64,000 nucleotides of DNA, taken from NCBI GenBank assembly GCA_015501585.1, contig JADNRY010000306.1:1-64000 (forward strand), given 5' to 3'. This document shows, in pieces, positions 1 to 10,292 of this stretch. The notes under the pieces were generated by a model, which was not told where the DNA came from, did not search any database, and saw only the letters and a list, made by a program, of their open reading frames with translations. Within the stretch, counting starts at the first letter, position 1, and each line of letters begins with the position of its first letter. This stretch comes from Rhodocollybia butyracea. Taxonomy: Eukaryota > Basidiomycota > Agaricomycetes > Agaricales > Omphalotaceae. The position numbers and the translations under genes are program-made.

Positions 1-498
1 CTACCGTATCCTCCTAATAGCAATTCATGGGTTATGTAATCCCGCACATCTTCATTGCTCTCACAGCGTTCATTCTGAAGCTTACGCCATAAGTCCATTA
101 CCATCATTCTTGACTTTCCCTGATGTTCATCAACTAATTTCTTCCACATTGCTCCAACAGTCTTCTCTCCTTTGACCTTCAAAAATAATGAATCAGGTAT
201 GGTACTTGCTATGCCCTGCTTCAGTATTGCTGACTCTGAATTCCATGTTTTTCATCTGCTTCTCCCAAGCCTCAATGGCAGTTTTCTCAGATGAAGTTGG
301 CCCAGCATTTGGATCAGCCACAGAAGGCTTAGTAGGTGGTTTGCTAGACTCGGGGATATAATCCTCAAGACCGGCAGCCTCTGCTGCAAATATGAATCGC
401 TCCTTGTAAATGACCCAGTTGGACCCATCGGCATTAAGCTTGGGTAGCCGTAAAAAGTAATCACCAAGTTTGGAGTTACTGGAGTTTGCTGACGACAT
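1..498 (-). pseudogene. Copia gag (UBN2-type) with a frameshift, incomplete
   Basis: The start gives MSSANSSNSKLGDYFLRLPK followed by LNADGSNWVIYKERF, the typical opening of basidiomycete Copia gag (a W-x3-K core of the UBN2/DUF4219 region). Near 235-245 the frame shifts by one. The downstream frame gives SAILKQGIASTIPDSLFLK and then a WKKLVDEHQGKS stretch that continues to base 1 in the same style. Joined across the shift it reads as ordinary gag, so this copy is probably inactive. The zinc knuckle and the rest of the polyprotein would be beyond the edge. The family is clear; the exact point of the indel is not. Confidence 0.8.
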
Positions 499-605
499 TG
501 GAATTTCTAGAGCTTATTGTTGGTGGACAGATTGTTGATCAATGTTGTATTGTCAAGGATAAATGTTGTTGTATTATTTAGTTAAGGTCGGGGCCCATAA
601 CCTAT

Positions 606-875
606 TGAAAGGTGATACGCTTAACTAAATATTGGTGGGGGAAAAGTGCTCTTAGCAATAGAGAATAGGTTCTCTGAGCCTGTATTTATACTAATATTTG
701 ATACATGAGAATATTCTACTATATAAGTTTACTGACTAGAAATGACTCATATTGACTAGAGTCATGACTTGTAATGACTTTCCTCCATTACTACCGACAT
801 GAGTCTGTATGACTCGATATGACTCGGAATGACTAAGCATGAGTCTGAATATGACTCCGCTTGTATATTCCAACA
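606..875 (-). repeat. Copia 5' LTR
   Basis: It lies directly upstream of the gag reading frame, begins TGTTGG on the minus strand, ends CA, and is followed at once by the primer-binding-like site. It contains many GACTCAT/ATGACT short repeats. No second copy is in the window to confirm its ends. Confidence 0.65.
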
Positions 876-1600
876 GAGCATACATATGATACAAGGTGTA
901 CAGGACACTACAGACACATCAGTGAGGGATACGCATCATTTTAGTGTTTCCTGATGTTTGTGAAAGACAATATCAAGGTCAGACTCTATGGAAAGGTTTA
1001 CTCAGATGATATCTATGTTGTGCTATGTTGTGTACATTGTGCTACTATGTTGAATGTTCCCGGGCCTATCTTTGTCTTATCACTCTTCAATGTGCATTCT
1101 TTTGAATTGTACTTGTTATTAGCGATTGGGATTCATATATATGGACTGTACTTACTTGTGGAAAATCAAGTTGTATCTTCACTGCTTTCTTACTGCTTTC
1201 TCCTGCAAGGCTAAGTAATGACGGAGTGATTCAATATTCAACGGTTGAAATCTTTGTATCCCAGACTCCAGGTCAACCCAGGATAATCATCCATGTCGTG
1301 GCCCAAATTCCAGATAGGTAAAATTTCTTATCGTTCAGTAGCTGTCTTCCACGGTTGTCCACGAGTTTCAATAGAATGTTGCGGAATGTATGAGGTCATG
1401 AGAAAGAGTGAGCGTCTAATAATTAGACGCTCCAACGAACTTTCAACTCGCTCACTCACCGACGCAACTGGAGAAGGCCTTTTCTGTCTCTCAAAAGCAG
1501 ACGTGTTCCAAAGCACTCGACTCTGATCCAATGATATCACATTCTGAAACAAACTCCAAATCGCAATTGCCGAGAGTAAAGCTATACGAAAACACGCACA
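876..1600. other. intergenic, no gene seen
   Basis: Only short open frames without recognisable composition. A hydrophobic 86-residue frame at 954-1214 has no support as a gene. No tRNA or other RNA was recognised. Confidence 0.5.
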
Positions 1601-1619
1601 CGATGAACTCGAGATAAAA

Positions 1620-3043
1620 ATGGTTCTTTCACGACCAACATCGTCGAGGATCTTCCTCGACATCTTCAAAACGTCGGGCCGATGAATGGATGTATGAGGC
1701 CTGCCCGAAGGGAAGAACTCGAGAGTTGAACGTTGAATCTGAGAAGTGGGTATACGAGGAATTATTAGGAGAAACGGGCTGTTTATATTGTGTGTACAGC
1801 GTTCTTTTGAAGACAACGTACTCATATAATATTTCCACTGGAGAATGCTCCTCAGTCCTACCGTAGTGTCCCAGATATACATCTCCTTCGCAGTATACGC
1901 CCACCTTCAAATCACTCCTCCGTTCCTCTCATCCAATGAATACCTTTCGCACCCTACTATCTTGATGTCGACACCGACTCTTCGACGTCGACTTGACTCT
2001 CCTGCCCAACCCCGAGTAACAAATGCCAAGGATTCGCATGCATCGTCTTTTCCTCTCTCGACAAAGCCGACGGCATAACTGCGGCTTGGACCCAGTAGGA
2101 CCATCACCTTTCTAGCACCTCTTCAGTACTTCAGTCCCAAATCCAGCGATTTTCTTCGCAGTTGTAACCTCATTATTGCTGGAAACGAGGAGTACTTCTG
2201 TCTCGGATGCTCAAAAATACAGATTCGGCACACTATCTAAACTTCGATGGGATGATATCAGTGTCTAAACCCACTTCTCCTAATGCGCAATCTCCAGCGC
2301 CGCCGGACCAGCAACCACCCCATTATCGTCCTCCGCAGCTCCAACTCTTTCCACACACTCGCCCCATACCCCATCCAACTGCATCATTTTTGCTCGGAAC
2401 GTCCAACCGTATCCAACAAAACCATGCTCTCCGCTGTTCACAAATGTGCCTTCTCGCTTCCGACTCTCTCTGAACTCCCGGAAACACGGTGTAAGGACAG
2501 CGAAAAGCCATGGTTGACGACGTAGATTACACAAGTAACCACTTGCCATCTTCCGACTTCGGCTTTCAGAATTTCGTCCTCCTCGCAGGCCTTTTCCTTC
2601 GCATATGCGTATCTTGGTGGACTTGTTGAAGGAACTCGGGAGAACCTTTATTGGGAGAAGGTTCCTGAAGGGATATTTAGGTTGGTTTACGCGCCGCTAC
2701 TTCCGCCAGTTGTACACTCTGTTCCTCCTTCTCCTCCTACTTTCGCCCACCCGCCCACCTGGATATGTCTGCTTCTGTAAATAGATCATCGACACTCCCG
2801 CCGCCTCCGTCGAACTCGAAGTCTAAATCATCTGCAAAACGGAAGCGTAATACTACGAATTCGGACGCTGACATCCAGAGGTGTAGCTATCGCTCTACAC
2901 GGTACAAAGGCAAGTAGGAAACGGCTAGCTGTGGACAGTGTGTATGTAGATGTAGGGAATGGAGGACCTTCAGTGGGTGGTAGTTCAGAAGACGTGTCTT
3001 CTAGGGTTGGCAAACGGAAGAAAAGGAAGACGAAGAGGACTTG
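1620..3043 (+). CDS. possible multi-exon gene or gene remnant, function unknown
   Basis: Several stretches on the plus strand look coding but lie in different frames. They are ADEWMYEACPKGRTRELNV (about 1675), SVSDAQKYRFGTLSKLRWDD (about 2195), LGGLVEGTRENLYWEKVPEG (about 2615), a Ser-rich segment at about 2770-2860 and a basic C terminus ending KRKKRKTKRT with a stop at about 3043. Plausible 50-60 nt introns with GT and AG ends lie between some of them, for example about 2535-2588. I could not join all of them into one open frame, so this may be a real gene with odd splicing or a decayed one. I do not recognise a family; the basic tail suggests a nuclear protein. Exon limits are approximate. 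Confidence 0.3.
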
Positions 3044-3540
3044 ATTATGCGGGTCTGTTGCTACAACGGTTTCAACAAAGGACAGCTTGTACAATCCATT
3101 GATAATCACAGTTCGCTGCTGTCTTGATCGCTTGTTTGTTCATATGTAATATATCCCTACACCTACCATATTCTCGAGGGAACAATACCCATGCTGGCAC
3201 CGCACGAAGATATCTCAATGCAATACTCGCAGCTCTCATTATATCGACTATCTCTCAACTTTTGTGAGGACGGACAGTCATAAAGCTTCCCTACAACGCT
3301 TCGAAGCCCGCCAACAGTGCCACCTGGGCTGTGCTGGTCAAATAAATGACTGGGATTGGACTGGGAAACAAGGAAGAATTCATTACACAGCACCCGGGAA
3401 AGTGCGCGCTGCGCCTGCGCCACTGCCGAAGTTGAGTATATGGCCAAAGGTAATATTTCTCCAGTTATTTCTCCGGCCAGATGGCCTCGTCATCCTATCA
3501 TTCTACGCTGCGTAGGCTAGCAGCGTATAGCGAATGCTAC
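3044..3540. other. intergenic, SDR promoter side
   Basis: No convincing gene. The right end leads into the TATA-like site of the SDR gene. Confidence 0.4.
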
Positions 3541-3542
3541 CT

Positions 3543-3550
3543 TTATATAA
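3543..3550 (+). promoter_or_regulatory. TATA-like box of the SDR gene
   Basis: A TTATATAA-type sequence sits about 45 bp upstream of the ATG at 3590. It would imply a very short 5' leader. Position and sequence fit a core promoter; transcription start is not visible from sequence alone. Confidence 0.4.
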
Positions 3551-3589
3551 ACATGAAAAATCCCCAACTTGCATCCCCAACTTCTCGAA

Positions 3590-5019
3590 ATGGTCCACAC
3601 ACTGAACTCGAAATGCGAAGATTCCTTGCTTCACAACTTCATTGATCAAAGCTGGCCTCCAAAGCCTACATACTCCGTCGATGATATTCCTGATCTAACC
3701 GGACGAGTCGTAATTGTTACTGGAGGGAATACCGGTGCGATTCGTTTATCAACATATTAACCTTCGTTTCAGGTCAAATTGAACGTTTTCATTAGGTATA
3801 GGCAAAGAAACGGCGAAAGCACTTCTCTTGCATAATGCACGCGTATACATTGCTGCTCGTTCACAAGTGAAAGCTGAACAAGCAATCGAGCATCTTTTCG
3901 CTCTTACTGGCAAAAAGGCTCTTTTTCTCCAGCTAGATTTGGCTGATCTGGCGTCTGTGAAGGCTGCTGTGGAGGAATTCAATAGGTATGCACTGTATTA
4001 TTATATCGGAAGCCAGAACATACTTCAAGAGAACTGATAACTCTCAGACGCGAATCCGAACTCCATATCCTGTTCAATAACGCAGGAGTCCTGCTTCCTC
4101 CAATCGACGACCTCACTGCCCAAGGATATGACTTGCAGTTTGGCACCAATGTCCTTGGTGATTTGTTAACATTCAAGTTAAGGCCTTCAAGAACTAATTC
4201 ACATCCTTCTGCGTTGCAGGTCATTTTTATTTGACAAAGCTCCTCCTTCCGCTTCTCCTGCATACTGTACAGCTGTCCCTTGCCGCCGGTCTACCCAAAG
4301 GAACCGTCAGAATCATCAACACGAGCTCCGATTCACATCTGTTCGTCAAGAACATCGAATACAAGACGTTGGATTTAGCGGCGAGCAACGTGACTAGGAA
4401 GGAGCGCAAGAAGTTGGGAGGGCAGGGACTATATGAGCAGAGCAAGCTGGTGAGCCTTGTCCTGACTCGGAAATACGCGACACATGATTAACCGTACGGT
4501 TTATTGCAGGGAAACGTTCTACTGGCAACCGAGCTTGCCTCTCGTTATGGAGATCAAGGCATCGTCACCACATCTCTGAACCCGGGCCATTTAAAATCAG
4601 ATCTTCAGAGGAACATGCCAAAGGTTGTTCTTGCCCTGGTTGGAGTAAGCATTCTCCCATCTCTTACTGTGACTTCTACCTTTCCTCCCAGCAGTGCCGA
4701 TTTATTTTCTGTTGTCCTGTTTTTCCACCACTCCTCCTTCGACTCCTACTGCTTTCTAACATTATTTATAGTCAGTCATCTTACACCCATTGCCGCTAGG
4801 AGCACTCACCCAATTGTGGGCTGGTACGTCTCCCGAAGGAGCAGAATTCAATGGCAAGGTGATATCGAGCAAGTTTATATCGCGTATCATCTCACTGACA
4901 CCGCAATCGCCTAGTATCTTATCCCGTGGGCTCGATTGGGTAGAGCCAGTAAACATGTTACCCCCGCAATGGCGGCGGAGCTGTGGGAGTGGATGGAGGC
5001 ACAAGTAGTCGGGTATTAA
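3590..5019 (+). CDS. short-chain dehydrogenase/reductase (SDR), retinol-dehydrogenase/WWOX-like
   Basis: Seven exons: 3590-3734, 3796-3985, 4048-4157, 4220-4449, 4510-4644, 4772-4858, 4915-5019. They sum to 1002 nt, 333 residues, in frame throughout. The first ATG in good context is used. The NAD(P)-binding loop [13 protein letters not shown] spans the first intron. NNAG (FNNAGVLL) and the active-site YEQSK (Tyr-x3-Lys), with an upstream INTSS serine, are present. This order is that of classical SDRs and the layout is that of fungal NADP-dependent alcohol/ketone reductases resembling RDH11-14. The substrate cannot be told from sequence. The C terminus ([20 protein letters not shown]) is typical of the fungal subgroup. 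It is the left member of a duplicated SDR-MYND-WD40 block; a broken copy of its last exon lies at 9845-10035. Confidence 0.93.
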
Positions 5020-5430
5020 GCAATTTGGCTGGTGGCATGTCAATGAGAAGCAGGCGAAGTCGGTGGAGGTAGGCACCGTAACAGTAGGAGTAGTTTTGTC
5101 TCTTGGTATATAAAGGAAACAATTATTACGCACACAGGACGACGTTCGGCCGATAAACGTTCAACTGGGGCGGTTAGGCAATCCCTGGGCGATCTTGTAA
5201 GGGTCTGCTAGCACCGTTTTGACTTCGTGATGCCATAAAAACTGTCGAAGCTTCCCGATTTTGCAGATTTATAACAACTGGCATACTATGCCTTGCACAA
5301 TGCTCATTTATTTGAGTTGGCGGGTCAGATTTGGAGCGATGATTGTCAACGGAGATGGGACGGTCGACAAACGGCCACATTTTGTTACCATCCAATCTTT
5401 ATTATTTGAACTAACACTTTAGACTAGCTG

Positions 5431-7237
5431 TCAATGCCGGCGTAGTACATGAATAACCCCAGCCCCCAACTCCCTCACCAAGTCTTCGTTACCACCTTTC
5501 ACCATGATAAAGGGAAACGTAAGATAACTAATTGGGTGTGGGAATCTTACCATCACAACAGGTCCCACTTCTCCTTGCTTTGCCATTGTGCACAGCAAAG
5601 CAAGCTCTTTTATTACAGACCATGTTTTAGCATCGTTCACCTCTTCTTCCGCCTCTGGCAAAGTCACCACGCTAAGGCTAGGTTCCGTCCCTGTGAGATC
5701 AACGATAGTGATTAGGGGACCTTCGTAATTTCCGTCTGGAGCGCCTCGAAGGGTATGTTTATAAGCATTTTGGTCTGCCAGTTTGTCTTGTCTACGGCCC
5801 ATTTCATATATTGTAAAAGCAGCGAAACAGTCGATATCTCGAGGGTCCGCTGGGCGGGGAATTCCTTCTAGATTGTACGGAGTTGGTAAGCAAGGCTTGT
5901 TCAATTAAATTATATATGTACTTGCCTTTTCGTGCAGCAACGTGTGCGCAGCATGGATCCCGATGCTCGATCCAATGAGATTTTTGACACAGCCGACTGC
6001 AGTAATATGTCATCAGGCACGCTGAGCAGCGAAAGAGTTTCGATATCGATGGAGAATTACACTGCGTACTCGGTAAGTATACTCAGTACACAAGTTTTGA
6101 ACATTGCGCACTGACCTTTGAATAAGTACAGAGTTTAGGTTCCACCTTTGCCCACTCCTCTCTGAAGATCGTACTTACTCTAATCGCCTTTTTGAATTCC
6201 CTCCAAATGGGGACTGAATGAGCTTGGACTTGATCCCACTCCAACGCCCTATTCCGAAGAGGGTGTTTTTGCAAACCCTTCTGCAATGCCTTTAGAACGG
6301 TGCGGTACAGGGATGCGGCTGCAACTATTCCGACTATCGCTCCGTAAAGCTCGCCCACGGTATAATCACCCAGGAGGGAGTCCCCGCATACTTGGGAAAA
6401 GGACCAAAGTGTTGAGAAGAGCCCTAATTCGAGAGAGAGAACAATTGCGTCGTGTCCGCCGTAATCAAGTGCAAATAATAGATGCTGTACGGCGAACTTC
6501 CAGGTATCAAGGACATTAGCGTCGTTCAGGATGTTCTGACCCTGAGTAGACTCCATGTTCTTGCCAATGCGGGTCAAGATACGGGTGACAAAATACACGG
6601 AGCGGCGTTTCATGAGTTGCTGGAGAAAAGTTTGGGAAGGTCCGGCATAAGAGAAGACATACAACCAGCGTGATAGGTCGCGATATCTTACGGCTAATGG
6701 TCGCTTTTGGCAGAGACGGGTGAGAACCTTAATCAGCGCAGTACTTGCGGGAATGGAAATATCGGTCAGCGTGTCCTCATGGACGCGAGACCAGAAATTA
6801 TCCCAGTCGCTGGACATCATGTCTAGCAACCTTGCGGATACTTCGTAGTAAGCTGAAGAGGATGGCCCGTCACGGTACACGCAGAGTCCGTATATTTGTA
6901 CTCGGACGACCATATCAGCTGCACCAGGGGTAGATTCTAGTTCCTGAATGCGAATCACTCCCTTGGAGAGCAGTTCCAAGTACACCAATATGACGGTACG
7001 AAGCGCTCGCATTCCGAACGAGTCGTCTTCTGAATCGTAAAAAGGTAACAATGGTTCGGTGTAAGTCTTTACCATGTACGAAATCCAGATGTGCATTGCG
7101 GGCCAATATTTCCTGAGCGTTCCTACGACTGTAATATGATCCAAAAGTTGTAGCTTTGGAAGTCCTGAGGCCACGGCCGTCAAAACGCTGTATGCACGCT
7201 GAACAGTATTCGGCAGAGTACAGCTTGCACCGATCAC
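5431..7237 (-). pseudogene. MYND zinc-finger protein, copy A (N-terminal frameshift)
   Basis: Exons on the minus strand: about 7237-6116, 6061-5926, 5867-5431, in frame with each other. An alpha-helical region of about 370 residues without a known name is followed by a MYND finger, C-x4-C from LCTYSKCN across the intron, then FRCSACLMTYYCSRLCQKSH and EHRDPC. A C-terminal domain of about 150 residues ends GVIHVLRRH. MYND fingers bind short proline motifs in partner proteins; the cellular role here is unknown. The intron at 5925-5868 has a GC donor (GCAAGT), and no GT alternative keeps the frame. Compared with copy B, one nucleotide is missing at about 7250-7270. The likely N terminus (ELREMLEQLSQLRSEIMKEN, about 7370) is therefore out of frame and stops. 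A shorter product starting further in is possible. Confidence 0.8.
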
Positions 7238-7576
7238 AGTAGATTCGGAAGGGGGATTGCTTGTGGCAGGTCCGATAGAGCCGCTGGGAGTCTACTCGTG
7301 AAGATCTGGTTTTCTTTCATGATTTCAGAACGTAGCTGAGATAGCTGTTCGAGCATTTCGCGCAATTCGAGTACTTCATCTGAATCGGGGGTGCCAGAGG
7401 TTGCCCGCCTTTTTATGAACTAGGAAAAAAAGAAGTTAGTCAGGAGTAGGTTGAAGAAGAAAACTATCACTGGTTAGATCTCTTCTGATACAGTCCATGT
7501 CAGTTACACCACCATCATCTCGGAGCGCCTAAACCTCGATAACGAGAAAGAGGGCTCGTTATTGGTGAAATGGGGA

Positions 7577-7851
7577 CTCCATGGTACACAAATAGACTTG
7601 TATACGCCTCTATGTGACCTTATACAATATTCTTTCATTGCTTAGACGATTGGGAAGTGCAGGTCGATGGATAGACGATGATGGACTACCCCTTTCTATT
7701 CACTTTGAATAAACTCGCAAATGAGTTAAATGCGAACTCACTCCCTGGTACAAAAATAGACTCAGTGTATACGCCTCTATGTGACCTGAAACAATCCTAG
7801 ACGATGAGAAAGTACTGGTCGACGATGGACTAGCCCCTTTCCATTCACTTC
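7577..7851 (+). repeat. imperfect tandem direct repeat of about 105-130 bp within the LINE
   Basis: Two copies, about 7577-7706 and 7745-7851, share GTATACGCCTCTATGTGACC, a TAGACGAT segment and a closing CCCCTTTC-ATTCACTT. The duplication, with stops in all frames, breaks the LINE reading frame upstream of 7931. Confidence 0.7.
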
Positions 7852-7930
7852 GCGCAAAGGTTGCACAAGCATCATCGGGTGAATCCATTAGCTTCTTTAA
7901 CAATATGTAAAAGGACGCATCGTACGGAAT

Positions 7931-8959
7931 ATGGTAACATTCCGAGTATTGCGCGAACCGTTAACCTCACACGGGAGAATTGTTCACTCTCTTGGAATAC
8001 TTAAGTCGTTTACTGTACCCGAGAGAATTAACCTCTACTGGGCTCGGGTTGACCTGCACCTTATCTTTGGATGTGAGGTAGCTATCAATGTAGACGTCAG
8101 CCTTCTGGATTCACTTTCCCAGGTTCAAGTGCTCTTCCTCAGACGTTTATTGGGCGTGCACGGCCGATCCTCTATTGTGCCTCTCCATTCTGAAACGGGT
8201 GTGAAACCTATCATGTATTGGAGAGTTGACCTAAGCTTAGGCTACCTAGCTTATCTATTATCACTCTCGCTTAACCACATTGCTAGATGTGCACTAGAAA
8301 ACTGCTTTGTATTATCCACGAAGGGCCACCCCAATTGGCTTAATGACCTTACTCTTGTCTTATATCACCTCCCCGTCCCTGTCATCTGCTCCACCCCCGA
8401 CTTACATGACTGGGAGCGATTAAAAGATATCAGGACCGAGGTGAGCTGTTCGTGCGAAGCTTCCATTACTACACACATCCTCGAATCTACCCGACTATAC
8501 CTCCTCCATCACCGTGTGCAGTTTAATGGTAACGACAATCAGATAATATCATCACCTGCTCTAGGCCTGAGGTCCTATCTGACCATGATCAAAGTGCCCA
8601 AGCACAGAGATGCTTACATCCGTCTCGTTACGTCGTCTCACGCACTAGTACTGGCAGTCGAGAGGTTGCGATACGCTGAAAGATATAGGCCTTACATTCC
8701 TAGAGAATGGCGACTATGCCGTTTCTGTCTGAGCGAGACAGAAGAGGAAAGTCATGCCCTAATTTCATGCAATGGTAACCCCTCGCTTTCTTTACTCTGC
8801 CAAACCTTCTACGAGAATGCGTGCAGACTATCGCCTAAGCTCGCTCATAACTTGACCTCCCTCACCCCTTTATATGTGCTGCGAAACTTCCTGTTTAAAA
8901 AATGTTTACTGCCGTTACTGGCTAAATACATCTACGACGTAGTTAACATATTTGCGTAG
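7931..8959 (+). pseudogene. LINE polyprotein, C-terminal part after the reverse transcriptase
   Basis: A 342-residue open frame. It contains YWARVDLHLIFGCEVAINVD, QVLFLRRLLGVHGRS, HSETGVKP and the knuckle CRFCLSETEEESHALISC (C-x2-C-x8-H-x4-C), followed by a helical tail. This is the usual C-terminal order of basidiomycete LINE ORFs after the RT domain. The RT catalytic motifs are missing because the element is truncated and scrambled upstream. The annotated ATG is just the first in the frame, not a real start. Confidence 0.85.
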
Positions 8960-9281
8960 AGGGATTTCTGGGTCCCGAGTGTTGACATGCTTATGGGCAC
9001 ACAAGATGAGAGTGATATCTAGTTATTTTGTAGTTGTGTGTGTCGTCGTAATCCGAGTTCACATTTGACCTTAATGCATTGCACCTCGAAAGTTGAAAGA
9101 GGGTCTAGTTGGGATTAAGTTCCCTACTAGTCCCTCTCGTATCTGTCAAAGCTTTTGTGAGTTCCAGGACCCTACCTGTGTACACAGCAACGGTGGAGAC
9201 GGATGCCCTCGGCACATATCAAAGGCGCAATATGTGTAGCGGGGAACCCGGCTGTTTCTAAATGGGACCGCGCCGGTTAAG

Positions 9282-9303
9282 CCTACCTACCTACCTACCT
9301 ACC
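9282..9303 (+). repeat. (CCTA)n simple repeat, LINE 3' tail
   Basis: About five CCTA units directly precede the resumption of homology to the WD40 upstream region. That makes it the likely 3' terminus of the inserted LINE. Confidence 0.75.
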
Positions 9304-9830
9304 ATGATTAAAATCGCGATAAAATGAAAGAAGCGCCCGTGACCTGATCGCGTTTTGCGTGACTGCGTGACAAAGCTTTCGATCGACTGTTCAACACCTT
9401 CGGAAATTTTGACCAAAATAAATACCAAAAAAATCTGACAATTGGAGGCAGAATTAAATCCGAGTCCAGATTTTCTGCCCATGACCTGTGACTGCACACT
9501 TAGATAATAGCAAGACACTTAGTGAAGGTAACTAGTAGGTAACTCCACTGTTTCTGTTCGGCGTACGTCTTGCCTGTCAAACGTGCAAGCTCGTACACTT
9601 TGGTCGAAACTATACAGTAGTCGCGCGCGAAAAACAGTGGCGAAAACTAAGTAAATAACTTGAATGTCAAAACGCTCGTCTCGAGTCACTGCAGCCAGCT
9701 CCTGGTGGGGCTCCTGGTGGCTGTAATAAACCTGCTGCAGTGGTGGCCCCCTTCGAACCGTGCCAACAACGACAACGGAGCTGCCACACACGCCTACGAA
9801 GATACGCTGTATGTCCAACAGCGAGAAAAA
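9304..9830 (+). pseudogene. stub of the SNRNP40-type WD40 gene (promoter and first codons)
   Basis: 9304-9375 matches 12395-12470 (AAAGCGCCCGTGACC and GTGACTGCGTGACAAA are shared). 9660-9790 is a diverged match to the first coding bases of the WD40 gene, with AATGTCAAAACGCTC against AATGTCGAAACGCTC, and GACAACGGAGCTGC identical. It contains insertions, has no intact frame and stops before the first intron. It is followed directly by a stub of the SDR gene, which marks the duplication junction. Confidence 0.75.
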
Positions 9831-9844
9831 CAGTCATTATCAAG

Positions 9845-10035
9845 TCATTATGTTACCACGGCAATGGCGGCGGACTCGCTGTGGAAGTAGATGGAGGCAC
9901 AAGTAGCTAGATATCAAGCAATAAGTTGCGGGGTCACATGCATGGTGTCAATGATGTTGTTTCAAAGCAGGCAGATCCAGGTGGAGTCAGTGGAGGTAGG
10001 CGCCGTGACAGTAGGATGAGTAGGACAGAGGTTAC
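9845..10035 (+). pseudogene. stub of the SDR gene: last exon and 3' flank
   Basis: It matches 4955-5095: GCAATGGCGGCGGA, then TGGATGGAGGCACAAGTAG in the parent against TAGATGGAGGCACAAGTAG here, so the Trp codon has become a stop. The shared flank continues with GTGGAGGTAGGC and GTGACAGTAGGA. No upstream exons are present. Confidence 0.85.
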
Positions 10036-10292
10036 AACAGAGAGGCAGAACCTCGGTAACCCTCCTTACCTCCTCTTCCCAGATTTTAAGAGATACATTC
10101 TGATAAAATCATATCATTACATACTATCTCTACTTAGCCGAAGAGCAAGACAATATCGCAGAAAAGTAACATGCTCACCAGACACTGTTGCAAAATCAAG
10201 CCCCAGTAGTGCAACGGCACCTCATAAGTAGTAGATTGAAGAATCTCGCCATTACTCGTGAATCATTACACAATTATATGTTTTAGACTCGC

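Larger units (their letters stand above)
1..875 (-). mobile_element. 5' part of a Ty1/Copia LTR retrotransposon, cut by the window edge
   Basis: Read on the minus strand, an LTR of about 270 bp (875 down to 606) starts TGTTGGAATATACAAG and ends CA. It is followed by a stretch reading GGTTATGGGCCCCGACC, which resembles the half-tRNA (initiator Met anticodon region) primer site used by many fungal Copia elements. A gag reading frame then starts at 498 and runs off the left edge. The LTR is AT-rich and full of short GACTCAT-like repeats. The other LTR, pol and the target duplication lie outside the window. The LTR ends are placed by TG/CA and by position only. Confidence 0.8.
7495..9303 (+). mobile_element. 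5'-truncated LINE (non-LTR retrotransposon)
   Basis: It interrupts the intergenic homology between the two MYND/WD40 copies. To the left the sequence matches the region upstream of MYND copy B (compare 7430-7490 with 12300-12360). To the right it matches the region just before the WD40 gene (9304 onward compared with 12395 onward). The insert carries the C-terminal part of a LINE polyprotein and ends with a (CCTA)n tail, as several fungal LINEs do instead of poly(A). A target duplication was not clear. Confidence 0.8.

Noticed and set aside
1328..1882. 184-codon minus-strand frame
   Set aside because: No motif, and the plus strand has better coding-like segments over part of the same stretch.
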